A DNA stretch of 7,841 nt from Lysobacterales bacterium (GCA_015655035.1 JAATFS010000128.1:1-7841), one strand, 5' to 3'. Counted from the stretch's first letter, positions 1-6,226 are shown. Made by a program: numbers and translations. The notes: generated by a model from the sequence alone, not told the origin.

Positions 1-1229
1 AGGCGACGATGGAAGTACCGTCGTCGGTGGCCGGCGTGGTCAAGGAACTCAAGGTCAAGGTAGGCGACAGCCTGTCCGAAGGCGCGGTGGTCGCGGTGAT
101 CGAGGTCGCAGCCGAGGCGGCGCTGGCACAGCCGCAGGCCGCTGCCGAGACCGGCACCAAGGTGCAGCCGGTCGCGCCGTCGCCGCAGCCGGACAAGCTG
201 GCCCAGCGCGAGATCCGCCAGGAGCAGGCCGCGCCTGCGTCGGCCGGCATCCCGAGCTCGCCGCCGGTGGCGTTCGATGCCGATAGCGTGCTGCCGCAGA
301 AGGTGCCGTACGCCAGTCCGGCGGTGCGCGTGTTCGCGCGCGAGCTGGGCGTGGACCTGAACCAGGTCAAGGGCAGCGAGAAGGGCGGACGCATTACCCG
401 CGAGGACGTGCAGCGCTTCGTCAAGGCCGCGCTCAGCGCTGGCGCAACCCCAGTGGCCGCAGGCGGAGCCGCGATCGCGGCCGGCGGCGGGCTCAACCTG
501 CTGCCGTGGCCCAAGGTCGACTTCAGCAAGTTCGGCGAGACCGAGGTCCAGCCGTTGTCGCGGATCAAGAAGATCTCCGGCGCCAACCTGGCGCGCAACT
601 GGGCGATGATCCCGCACGTCACCCAGTTCGAGCAGGCCGACATCACCGAGCTGGAAGCGCTGCGCGTGGCGCTCAACAAGGAAAACGAGAAGGCCGGCAT
701 CAAGCTGACCATGCTCGCGTTCCTGGTCAAGGCCAGTGCTGCGGCGTTGAAGAAATTCCCGGAATTCAACGCCTCGCTTGATGCCGCCGGCGAGAACCTG
801 ACGCTGAAGAAGTATTTCAACATCGGCTTCGCCGCCGACACCCCCAGCGGCCTGGTGGTTCCGGTCATCCGTGACGTCGACAAGAAGGGCGTGGTGCAGA
901 TCGCGCAGGAAAGCGGCGAGCTGGCCAAGAAGGCGCGCGACGGCAAGCTGGGGCCGGCCGACATGAGTGGTGGCTGCTTCTCGATCAGCTCGCTGGGCGG
1001 CATTGGCGGCACTGCGTTCACGCCGATCGTCAATGCGCCGGAAGTAGCGATCCTGGGTGTATCCAAGTCGTCGATCCAGCCGGTCTGGAACGGCAAGGAA
1101 TTCGCGCCGAAGCTGCTGCTGCCGCTGTCGCTGAGCTACGACCACCGCGTCATCGACGGCGCGCTCGCCGCGCGCTTCACGACCTACCTGAGCCAGGTGC
1201 TGGCCGACATGCGGCGCGTCCTGCTGTAA
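1..1229 (+). CDS. aceF: Dihydrolipoamide acetyltransferase, E2 of pyruvate dehydrogenase (5'-partial)
   Basis: E2 core of the pyruvate dehydrogenase complex; it moves the acetyl group from lipoamide to CoA in the cytoplasm. The gene is open at the left edge. Reading from base 3 gives A-T-M-E-V-P-S-S, the residues just after the lipoylated lysine of a D-K-A-T motif, and bases 1-2 (AG) fit the end of that Lys codon. Numbering from the Met at base 9: the rest of the lipoyl domain (about 1-33), an Ala/Pro/Gln-rich flexible linker (about 34-98), a peripheral E3-binding domain (about 99-138, with the SPAVRVFARELGVDL helix and GGRITREDV), a second Ala/Gly-rich linker, then the acyltransferase domain (about 180-406). 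The catalytic D-H-R-V-I-D-G-A motif is intact (His379, Asp383). The Met at base 9 is internal to the lipoyl domain and is not the true start. How many lipoyl domains lie upstream is unknown. The E3 partner, lpdA, follows directly. Confidence 0.96.
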   Translation, partial: ATMEVPSSVAGVVKELKVKVGDSLSEGAVVAVIEVAAEAALAQPQAAAETGTKVQPVAPSPQPDKLAQREIRQEQAAPASAGIPSSPPVAFDADSVLPQKVPYASPAVRVFARELGVDLNQVKGSEKGGRITREDVQRFVKAALSAGATPVAAGGAAIAAGGGLNLLPWPKVDFSKFGETEVQPLSRIKKISGANLARNWAMIPHVTQFEQADITELEALRVALNKENEKAGIKLTMLAFLVKASAAALKKFPEFNASLDAAGENLTLKKYFNIGFAADTPSGLVVPVIRDVDKKGVVQIAQESGELAKKARDGKLGPADMSGGCFSISSLGGIGGTAFTPIVNAPEVAILGVSKSSIQPVWNGKEFAPKLLLPLSLSYDHRVIDGALAARFTTYLSQVLADMRRVLL

Positions 1230-1291
1230 GCGCGGTACGGCACCCCCGGACGCCAGCCTACAGCGGCGGCGTCCGAATCCCATCCCATCGT

Positions 1292-1311
1292 CGCCGGACT
1301 CCGGTCCGGCG
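1292..1311 (+). other. Hairpin in the aceF-lpdA gap
   Basis: A perfect 8-bp GC-rich stem (1292-1299 with 1304-1311) closes a 4-base TCCG loop in the 123-base space between aceF and lpdA. No T-run follows, so it does not look like a complete intrinsic terminator. A role in mRNA processing or in partly uncoupling E2 from E3 expression is inference. Confidence 0.5.
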
Positions 1312-1352
1312 GTCGTCGGTCGGCAACCCCGGCTGAGCCACAGGAGAAGCAA

Positions 1353-3170
1353 ATGGCGGTCATAGAAATCAAGGTCCCGGATATCGGCGATTACAGCGAT
1401 GTACCCGTCATCGAAATACTGGTGGCCGTGGGCGATACGGTGGTCAAGGACCAGGGATTGGTGACGCTGGAGTCGGACAAGGCCACGCTGGAGGTGCCGT
1501 CATCGGCGGCCGGCGTGATCACGGAGTTGAAGGTCAAGGTCGGCGATACGCTGTCCGAAGGCGCGGTGGTGCTGCTGCTGGAGAGCGAGAGCACATCGGC
1601 CGCTCCGGCCGCCAGTGCGGCCAGCACCGCCGAGCCGGCCAAGGCGGCCGCGCCGGGCAGCAGGCCGCCGGTGACGCCCTCGCACCGTGCCCCGGCTGAG
1701 CCGGTGGCGTCCAAGCCGGCGTTGGCCAGCGGCAAGCCGGCCGACATCGAGTGCCGCATCGTCGTGCTTGGTGCCGGCCCTGGTGGCTACACGGCCGCGT
1801 TCCGCGCCGCCGACCTGGGCCTGGACACGGTGCTGGTCGAGCGTTACGACAGCCTCGGTGGCGTCTGCCTCAACGTGGGCTGCATCCCGTCCAAGGCGCT
1901 GCTGCATGCGGCGGCGGTCATCGACGAGGTGGCCCATGCCGGCGATTTCGGTGTGGACTTCGGTCAGCCGAAGATCACCCTCGACAAGCTGCGCGACTAC
2001 AAGGAAAAAGTGGTGGGCAAGCTGACCGGCGGGCTCGCCGGCATGGCCAAGCAGCGCAAGGTGCGCAACGTGACTGGCGTTGCCACGTTCGTCTCGCCGA
2101 ACGAGCTGGAGATCGTCGGCAACGATGGCAAGAGCCAGTTGCTGCGCTTCGAGCAGTGCATCATCGCCGCCGGCTCGCAGGCGGTGAAGCTGCCGAACTT
2201 CCCGTGGGACGACTCGCGCGTGATGGATTCCACCGATGCGCTGGAATTGCAGGAGATCCCCGCGTCCCTGCTGGTCGTCGGCGGCGGCATCATCGGCCTG
2301 GAAATGGCGACCGTGTACAGCGCGCTGGGCAGCAAGGTCACCGTGGTCGAGTTCATGGACCAACTGATGCCGGGCGCCGACAAGGACCTGGTCAAGCCGC
2401 TCGCCGATCGCCTGAAAAAGCAGGGGGTCGAGGTCCATCTGAAGACCAAGGCGACCGAGGTCAAGGCCGGCAAGAAGGGCATTACCGTGAGCTTCGAGGC
2501 GGCCGCGGAAGGCGAAAAGCCGGCGCTGGCGGCGACCACCTATGACCGTGTGCTGGTTGCAGTGGGGCGTGCGCCCAACGGCAAGAAGATCGGCGCAGAG
2601 AAGGCCGGCATCAGCGTCACCGATCGCGGCTTTATTCCGGTGGACCGGCAGATGCGTACCAATGTGCCGAACATCTTCGCCATCGGCGACATCGTCGGTA
2701 ACCCGATGCTGGCGCACAAGGCGACGCACGAGGGCAAGCTGGCGGCCGAAGTGGCTGCGGGCGAGAAGAAGGAGTGGGTGGCCCGGGTGATTCCGTCGGT
2801 GGCCTACACCAACCCGGAAATCGCCTGGGTCGGCGTTACCGAGACCGAAGCCAAGGCCAAGGGACTCAAGGTCGGCGTGGCCAAGTTCCCGTGGGCGGCC
2901 AGTGGCCGCGCGATCGGCATCGGTCGTACCGAAGGCTTCACCAAGCTGATTTTCGACGAGGAAACGCATCGGGTGATCGGCGGCGCCATCGTCGGTGTGC
3001 ATGCCGGCGACCTGTTGGCGGAGATCGGGTTGGCGATCGAAATGGGGGCGGAAGCCGAGGATATCGGACACACCATCCACGCCCATCCCACCCTGAGCGA
3101 ATCGGTGGCGATGGCCGCTGAAATCTACGACGGCACCATCACCGACCTGTACTTGCCGAAGAAGAAGTAG
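1353..3170 (+). CDS. lpdA: Dihydrolipoamide dehydrogenase (E3) with N-terminal lipoyl domain
   Basis: FAD flavoprotein that reoxidises dihydrolipoamide on E2 and passes electrons to NAD+. The 605-residue product is about 130 longer than a plain E3 (about 470) because of an N-terminal lipoyl domain (about 2-78) with lipoylation site Lys43 in S-D-K-A-T-L-E, followed by an Ala/Pro linker (about 79-130). The E3 part is complete: FAD-binding G140-A-G142-P-G-G145, redox-active disulfide Cys172/Cys177 in GGVCLNVGCIPSK, NAD-binding G310-G-G312-I-I-G315, the second FAD contact A-I-G-D-I (443-447), and the dimer-interface catalytic pair His578/Glu583 in HAHPTLSE. The start is supported by AGGAG at 1342-1346, 6 bases before the ATG. 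E3 proteins with this extra domain are known, for example Neisseria P64k. It lies 123 bases after aceF and probably belongs to the same operon; aceE is not in the window. Confidence 0.97.
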   Translation: MAVIEIKVPDIGDYSDVPVIEILVAVGDTVVKDQGLVTLESDKATLEVPSSAAGVITELKVKVGDTLSEGAVVLLLESESTSAAPAASAASTAEPAKAAAPGSRPPVTPSHRAPAEPVASKPALASGKPADIECRIVVLGAGPGGYTAAFRAADLGLDTVLVERYDSLGGVCLNVGCIPSKALLHAAAVIDEVAHAGDFGVDFGQPKITLDKLRDYKEKVVGKLTGGLAGMAKQRKVRNVTGVATFVSPNELEIVGNDGKSQLLRFEQCIIAAGSQAVKLPNFPWDDSRVMDSTDALELQEIPASLLVVGGGIIGLEMATVYSALGSKVTVVEFMDQLMPGADKDLVKPLADRLKKQGVEVHLKTKATEVKAGKKGITVSFEAAAEGEKPALAATTYDRVLVAVGRAPNGKKIGAEKAGISVTDRGFIPVDRQMRTNVPNIFAIGDIVGNPMLAHKATHEGKLAAEVAAGEKKEWVARVIPSVAYTNPEIAWVGVTETEAKAKGLKVGVAKFPWAASGRAIGIGRTEGFTKLIFDEETHRVIGGAIVGVHAGDLLAEIGLAIEMGAEAEDIGHTIHAHPTLSESVAMAAEIYDGTITDLYLPKKK

Positions 3171-3196
3171 CGCTCTCCGCTACACGTGCGCCATGA

Positions 3197-3233
3197 AGAC
3201 AGGCCCCGGAGCGATCCAGGGCCTGTCTGTTTC
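3197..3233 (+). terminator. Rho-independent terminator after lpdA
   Basis: A perfect 10-bp stem (AGACAGGCCC at 3197-3206 with GGGCCTGTCT at 3219-3228) closes a 12-base loop 26 bases after the lpdA stop, followed by a short GTTTC. The U-tract is short, so termination may be incomplete, but the position and stem strength fit the end of the aceF-lpdA transcript. Confidence 0.7.
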
Positions 3234-3259
3234 AGCGGTCGTCTGCGCCTGTCGCAGCC

Positions 3260-3286
3260 AAAAAAGAAGCCCCGCGTGTGCGGGGC
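3260..3286 (-). terminator. Rho-independent terminator of the outer-membrane protein gene
   Basis: Read on the minus strand, a 7-bp GCCCCGC/GCGGGGC stem with a 4-base loop (3269-3286) is followed by TTCTTTTTT (complement of the A-rich run at 3260-3268). This is a textbook intrinsic terminator, 26 bases past the stop of the minus-strand gene at 3313. Confidence 0.88.
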
Positions 3287-3312
3287 CTCGAGCCATGCCA
3301 CTGGCAAAGACG

Positions 3313-4128
3313 TCAGAACGCGAAGGACAGGCCGGCGATCGGGCCCTTGAATTCCTGCTTGAGGCCGATCAGGCCGTCGCTGCCGGAACGATCCACATCG
3401 AGCTTGAACCAATCGTAGCCGGCGAAGATGCCGAAGTTCGGAGTGAAGCGGTACTCCACGATGGCGTTGGCGCGGATCAGGTCGCCGTCGTAGTCGTCGA
3501 AGTTGCCCCAATCGGTGTTCACGTACTGGCCCTGGATGTTGAACAGCCAATGCTCGCTCGGCTGTGCGGTGAAGCGGATGCCCACCACCGGCGCGAGTCC
3601 GTCGGTGCTTTCATCCAGGAAGGTGTCCGAATACAGGTCGCCCAGTTCGGCGTAGCCGTTGGCTTCGATCTTGGCGTACTCGGCACCCAGTTGCAGGCCG
3701 AGACTGTAGGTCTCGTTGTCCAGCACCGAGTAGTCATACACCAGGCTGGCGACCTGGTACTTGAGCTCGGTCTTGGCAAAGCTGCCTGTCGGCACGGTGA
3801 TGCCGCCGAAGGAAACGTCCTCACCCAGGGTGTCGCGGCGATCCTTGTCGTACTTGAAGTAGTCGAAGATCAGGCGCTGGCGGTTGCTGATGCGGAAAAC
3901 GCCATCCACACGCGGCTCCCACTCCTTGCCGCCCAGATCGAAATCCTCCGAGAAGCCTACATCGCGCCCAGCGATGCTGCTGCTTCCGCGCAACGTGCTG
4001 TCGTTGTCGATGTTCATCGCGCCCAGTCGCAGTACGAAGCGGTCATTGGACTCGTCGGCATGCGCCGGCAGGGCGTAAGCAGTGACGGCCAGGGCGCAAG
4101 GAATGACTAGTGCGAGAAGGGGCTTCAT
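3313..4128 (-). CDS. Outer-membrane beta-barrel protein, unnamed family
   Basis: The 271-residue product starts with a clear Sec signal peptide (MKPLLALVIPCALAVTAYAL, then PAHA|DE, likely cleaved after Ala24). The mature part is rich in Asp, Gly, Tyr and Phe, with alternating polar/apolar stretches typical of transmembrane beta-strands (for example W194-LFNIQGQYV-N204, I222-VEYRF-T229, and the YDWFKLDV segment). It ends in S-F-A-F: a C-terminal Phe is the usual signal for Bam-dependent outer-membrane insertion. A longer in-frame ATG exists at 4287, but it would put about 53 hydrophilic residues before the signal peptide, so ATG 4128 is chosen. Upstream is a weak GGAG (complement of 4140-4143), 11 bases from the start. 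I do not recognise a characterised relative; it resembles general outer-membrane beta-barrel (OMP_b-brl) proteins, and its substrate or role is unknown. The gene is monocistronic and convergent with lpdA. Confidence 0.87.
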   Translation of the reverse strand: MKPLLALVIPCALAVTAYALPAHADESNDRFVLRLGAMNIDNDSTLRGSSSIAGRDVGFSEDFDLGGKEWEPRVDGVFRISNRQRLIFDYFKYDKDRRDTLGEDVSFGGITVPTGSFAKTELKYQVASLVYDYSVLDNETYSLGLQLGAEYAKIEANGYAELGDLYSDTFLDESTDGLAPVVGIRFTAQPSEHWLFNIQGQYVNTDWGNFDDYDGDLIRANAIVEYRFTPNFGIFAGYDWFKLDVDRSGSDGLIGLKQEFKGPIAGLSFAF

Positions 4129-4129
4129 T

Positions 4130-4143
4130 GGGGGGGTAACTCC
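4130..4143 (-). promoter_or_regulatory. Weak ribosome binding site with seven-base homopolymer spacer
   Basis: On the minus strand the order is GGAG, TTA, seven C, A, ATG. The only Shine-Dalgarno-like element (4140-4143) lies 11 bases from the start codon, and most of the spacer is the C7 run (G7 at 4130-4136 on the plus strand). A change in run length would change spacer length without altering the protein. Confidence 0.45.
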
Positions 4144-4185
4144 GTAAATTTGTCGACATCGGCTGCTAGCTGACGATGCCCCATC

Positions 4186-4215
4186 ATCGTAAAAGTCGCG
4201 TCCACTCGTCGTGAA
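4186..4215 (-). promoter_or_regulatory. Tentative promoter of the outer-membrane protein gene
   Basis: Minus-strand TTCACG (complement of 4210-4215) and TACGAT (complement of 4186-4191) are separated by 18 bases. Each matches its sigma70 consensus at about 4 of 6 positions. It lies at a reasonable distance upstream of the start at 4128 but is a weak match; a start further upstream is possible. Confidence 0.25.
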
Positions 4216-4302
4216 ATGGTCGGCTGGGTCAATCGAACCCATCGTTGTTGCGGCGCTGTTCCAGGACTTGCGCGCGACGGCAGCCATCGAAGATGACTCG
4301 TC

Positions 4303-4335
4303 GGAAAGAACGGAGCCCCGGTTGCCCGGGGCTCC
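4303..4335 (-). terminator. Minus-strand intrinsic terminator with no annotated gene before it
   Basis: A perfect 10-bp stem (4312-4321 with 4326-4335, GGAGCCCCGG/CCGGGGCTCC) with a 4-base loop. On the minus strand it is followed by G-TTCTTT-CC (complement of 4303-4311). On the plus strand no T-run follows, so it is oriented to end a minus-strand transcript. No credible protein gene precedes it on that strand. Confidence 0.55.
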
Positions 4336-4456
4336 AGAAGGGGCCTGCCAAGGAGCTGTCGACGAGGATGGAGCAGGCCTCGCAAGATCGGACCGCAGTC
4401 CTGCCGGGAAGTTCCCGGCGCGGCGGATCCATCGAGCTTGGATTTATGAACGGAAA
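4305..4456 (-). ncRNA. Candidate structured small RNA or leader attenuator
   Basis: This interval holds three separate perfect stems: 4403-4408 with 4414-4419 (GCCGGG/CCCGGC, extendable to an 8-bp inverted repeat), 4342-4348 with 4373-4379 (GGCCTGC/GCAGGCC), and the terminator stem at 4312-4335. The terminator has a T-rich tail on the minus strand. A minus-strand AATAAT (complement of 4463-4468) could be a -10 box, giving a start near 4456 and an RNA of about 150 bases; I see no convincing -35, so the 5' end is a guess. In the minus-strand RNA, the large loop of the second stem contains CUCCUU, which is complementary to Shine-Dalgarno sequences. Either a stand-alone regulatory RNA or the attenuated 5' leader of the downstream outer-membrane gene would fit. 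I do not recognise it as 6S, tmRNA, RNase P or another known family. Confidence 0.3.
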
Positions 4457-4498
4457 CAGTGAATTATTGCGTTGCAGCACAGCCGTGACTTCTTCCGG

Positions 4499-4528
4499 TT
4501 GTCTCGCAATTTGTCCAATTGCTATACT
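4499..4528 (+). promoter_or_regulatory. Probable sigma70 promoter of the atp operon
   Basis: TTGTCT (4499-4504) and TATACT (4523-4528) are 18 bases apart, and the TG at 4520-4521 gives an extended -10 (TGCTATACT). It lies in the most AT-rich part of the gap and predicts a start near 4535, with a leader of about 50 bases before atpI. The spacer contains an inverted repeat, GCAATT-5-AATTGC (4506-4511 with 4517-4522), that abuts the -10 box and could be an operator or chance. Confidence 0.65.
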
Positions 4529-4587
4529 TCGGCGGCTCGACGGGACGCAACGCGTCTTTCATTCATCCAAACAGCTAAGGGACTCGT

Positions 4588-4953
4588 GTGCTGAACTCCG
4601 TTAACGCGGGTCGGCGGTTGATGCTGCGCGCAGCGATATATCCGCTTGCCGCTGTAGCTATAACCAGTCTCGCGTTCCTGCTGTTGGGGCCCAAGTACGC
4701 GGTCGGGAATGCCTTGACCGGGTTCGCGACCGTACTGGGGGGATGGGTGGCTGCGCGTACTGCGCTGGGCGGAGGGGTTCAAGCCGCAGGTGCGGCGATG
4801 ACCCGGCTGATCCTGGCGATGGTGTTCAAGTGGGTAGTGATATTCGTGGCGCTGGCACTGGGTTTTGCCCTGTGGCGGTTGCCTCCTCTGGCTCTGATGG
4901 CGGGTATTGCCATCGGGTTGATTTTTCAGGTTCTGGCTCTGGCCAGGCGTTGA
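4588..4953 (+). CDS. atpI: ATP synthase subunit I (AtpI)
   Basis: Small hydrophobic protein of 121 residues encoded at the head of the atp operon; in other bacteria AtpI helps assemble the c-ring and is not part of the finished enzyme. Four membrane helices are visible (about 16-33, 38-56, 71-92 and 98-118), with basic residues at the N-terminus (R9, R10, R14) and the cytoplasmic C-terminus (ARR). The chosen start is GTG at 4588, preceded by AAGGGA (4577-4582) with a 5-base spacer. An in-frame ATG at 4621 would remove 11 residues but lacks a good ribosome binding site. The family is poorly conserved, so the call leans on topology, size and position: it is the first gene after the promoter and lies 23 bases before atpB. 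Confidence 0.85.
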   Translation: MLNSVNAGRRLMLRAAIYPLAAVAITSLAFLLLGPKYAVGNALTGFATVLGGWVAARTALGGGVQAAGAAMTRLILAMVFKWVVIFVALALGFALWRLPPLALMAGIAIGLIFQVLALARR

Positions 4954-4976
4954 TCGAACTAAAAGGCTCCGGACAC

Positions 4977-5771
4977 ATGGCGGGCGAGGCATTAACCCCT
5001 ACCTCCTACATCCAGCATCACCTGCACAACCTGACGTTCCGTATTCAGGAAGGTGGTTTCTGGGCGATCCACGTCGATACCATCGTGACCTCGTTGTTGA
5101 TGGGGCTGTTGATGGTGTTCGCCTTCTGGACGGCGACCCGCAATGCGACCGCCGGCGTGCCGGGCAAGTGGCAGGCGTTCGTGGAGATCTGCCTTGAGTT
5201 CGTGGACCGCCAGGCCAAGGACACCTATCACGGCTCCAGCAAGCTGGTGACGCCGATCGCGATCACGCTGTTCTTCTGGATCCTCCTGATGAACCTGATC
5301 AAGATGATCCCGGCCGACTTCATCGCCATTCCGCTAGAAGCGCTGGGCGTGCCGTACTGGAAGCCGGTGCCGACCGCCGACGTCAATGCCACCCTGGGCA
5401 TGTCGATCAGCGTGTTCTTCCTGATGCTGTTCTTCGCGCTGCGTTCCAAGGGCGTCGGCGGCCTCACCAAGGAATTCCTGACCGCGCCGTTCGGCAAGTG
5501 GATGGTGCCGTTCAACCTGATCCTGAACATCGTCGAGTGGCTGAGCAAGCCGATCTCGCTGGCAATGCGACTGTTCGGCAACATGTTCGGCGGCGAAATC
5601 GTGTTCCTGCTGATCTGGGTCCTCGGTGGCGCCGGTATCTTCGGCGCCCTCGCGGGCGGCGCGTTCGGCCTTGGCTGGATGCTGTTCCATCTGCTGGTGA
5701 TTCCGCTGCAGGCTTTCATTTTCATGATGCTGTCGATCGTGTACCTGAGCTTGTCGGAAGACAGCCACTGA
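4977..5771 (+). CDS. atpB: F1Fo ATP synthase subunit a
   Basis: Membrane subunit that, with the c-ring, forms the two proton half-channels of Fo. The 264-residue product is close to the E. coli 271. The conserved helix S-K-P-I-S-L-A-M-R-L-F-G-N-M-F-G-G-E is present, with essential Arg198 (equivalent to E. coli aArg210). Next comes the last helix, I-P-L-Q-A-F-I-F-M-M-L-S-I-V-Y-L, with Gln245 (E. coli aGln252). T-A-D-V-N-A-T-L-G (133-141) is a further family signature, and Pro97-112 region helices are strongly hydrophobic. The frame is open far upstream, but ATG 4977 gives the family-typical N-terminus (M-A-G-E-A-L-T-P-T-S-Y-I-Q-H-H) and is preceded by AAAAGG (4961-4966, 10-base spacer). Translation is probably coupled to atpI, which ends 23 bases earlier. 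All key residues are intact. Confidence 0.97.
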   Translation: MAGEALTPTSYIQHHLHNLTFRIQEGGFWAIHVDTIVTSLLMGLLMVFAFWTATRNATAGVPGKWQAFVEICLEFVDRQAKDTYHGSSKLVTPIAITLFFWILLMNLIKMIPADFIAIPLEALGVPYWKPVPTADVNATLGMSISVFFLMLFFALRSKGVGGLTKEFLTAPFGKWMVPFNLILNIVEWLSKPISLAMRLFGNMFGGEIVFLLIWVLGGAGIFGALAGGAFGLGWMLFHLLVIPLQAFIFMMLSIVYLSLSEDSH

Positions 5772-5838
5772 GTTTCGCTTCACCCTTCATCCGTTTTTCA
5801 ACCATCACCCTTAAGCAACTTCGTTCCTGGAGATCACC

Positions 5839-6141
5839 ATGTACCTCGCCGTCCTGACCAACCTCGCCCAAGTCCAGAGCTCCACCGTTCTCGCCGTCGG
5901 CATCATGATCGGCCTGGCCGCGCTGGGCGCCGGCCTCGGTCTGGCCATCATGGCTGGCAAGTTCCTGGAATCGGCTGCCCGCCAGCCGGAGCTGATCCCG
6001 GTGCTGCAGGTCCGTATGTTCATCACCGCCGGCCTGATCGACGCCGCGTTCATCATCAGCGTCGCCGTCGGCCTGCTGTTCGCTTTCGCCAACCCGCTGG
6101 TCGGCGAGTTCGTTTCGCGTCTGCCGCAGATCGCGGGCTAA
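5839..6141 (+). CDS. atpE: F1Fo ATP synthase subunit c
   Basis: Proteolipid hairpin that assembles into the rotating proton-carrying ring. Helix 1 (about 15-42) carries the Gly/Ala packing pattern GLAALGAGLGLAIMAG; the polar loop has A-R48-Q49-P50-E; helix 2 (about 53-83) carries the essential carboxylate Asp68 in A-G-L-I-D-A-A (E. coli cAsp61). The residues next to Asp68 are apolar, and the Gln/Glu/Ser-Thr signature of Na+-binding rings is absent, so this is a proton-type ring. At 100 residues it is about 20 longer than E. coli c (79), mostly from a C-terminal tail after F83 (N-P-L-V-G-E-F-V-S-R-L-P-Q-I-A-G). GGAG at 5829-5832 with a 6-base spacer is the strongest ribosome binding site in this operon segment, as expected for the most abundant subunit. 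Confidence 0.97.
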   Translation: MYLAVLTNLAQVQSSTVLAVGIMIGLAALGAGLGLAIMAGKFLESAARQPELIPVLQVRMFITAGLIDAAFIISVAVGLLFAFANPLVGEFVSRLPQIAG

Positions 6142-6158
6142 TCCAGCGATTGCGGGAT

Positions 6159-6188
6159 GCGACCGGGGCGCCGAGGCGCGCCGGTCGC
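6159..6188 (+). other. First hairpin between atpE and atpF
   Basis: GCGACCGG (6159-6166) pairs with CCGGTCGC (6181-6188). Inside, GCGC (6168-6171) pairs with GCGC (6176-6179) around a 4-base loop, with a single G-G mismatch between the two helices. No T-run follows. It starts 18 bases after the atpE stop. Confidence 0.7.
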
Positions 6189-6200
6189 GGATGAAGGTTC

Positions 6201-6226
6201 GGATGCGCCGCCGTGGCGGCGCATTC
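6201..6226 (+). other. Second hairpin between atpE and atpF
   Basis: ATGCGCCGCC (6203-6212) is the exact inverse of GGCGGCGCAT (6215-6224), extended by a G-T and a G-C pair. Only C-rich sequence follows, so it is not a classic terminator. With the first hairpin it fills most of the 114-base atpE-atpF gap. Confidence 0.7.

Noticed and set aside
1500..3086. 528-codon open frame on the minus strand opposite lpdA
   Set aside because: It lies wholly opposite a gene with every E3 motif intact, has His/Arg/Gln/Asp-rich low-information composition, and no ribosome binding site. Long antisense frames are expected in GC-rich DNA.
3193..4110. 305-codon open frame on the plus strand opposite the outer-membrane gene
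   Set aside because: It starts inside the lpdA terminator hairpin and runs through the minus-strand terminator. The opposite strand has a signal peptide, a barrel pattern and a terminal Phe, so it is the real gene.
4215..4245. Minus-strand GGGTTCGATTGACCC resembling a tRNA T-arm with a nearby CCA
   Set aside because: The 5-7-5 T-arm pairing fails and no matching acceptor, D or anticodon arms can be built upstream.
4129..4287. N-terminal extension of the outer-membrane protein from ATG 4287
   Set aside because: It would place about 53 hydrophilic residues ahead of a clear signal peptide; the start at 4128 fits export.
4211..4480. Small overlapping open frames on both strands of the intergenic region (about 83 codons each)
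   Set aside because: No ribosome binding sites or recognisable domains, and the stems dominate the sequence. A small protein cannot be fully excluded but is unsupported.
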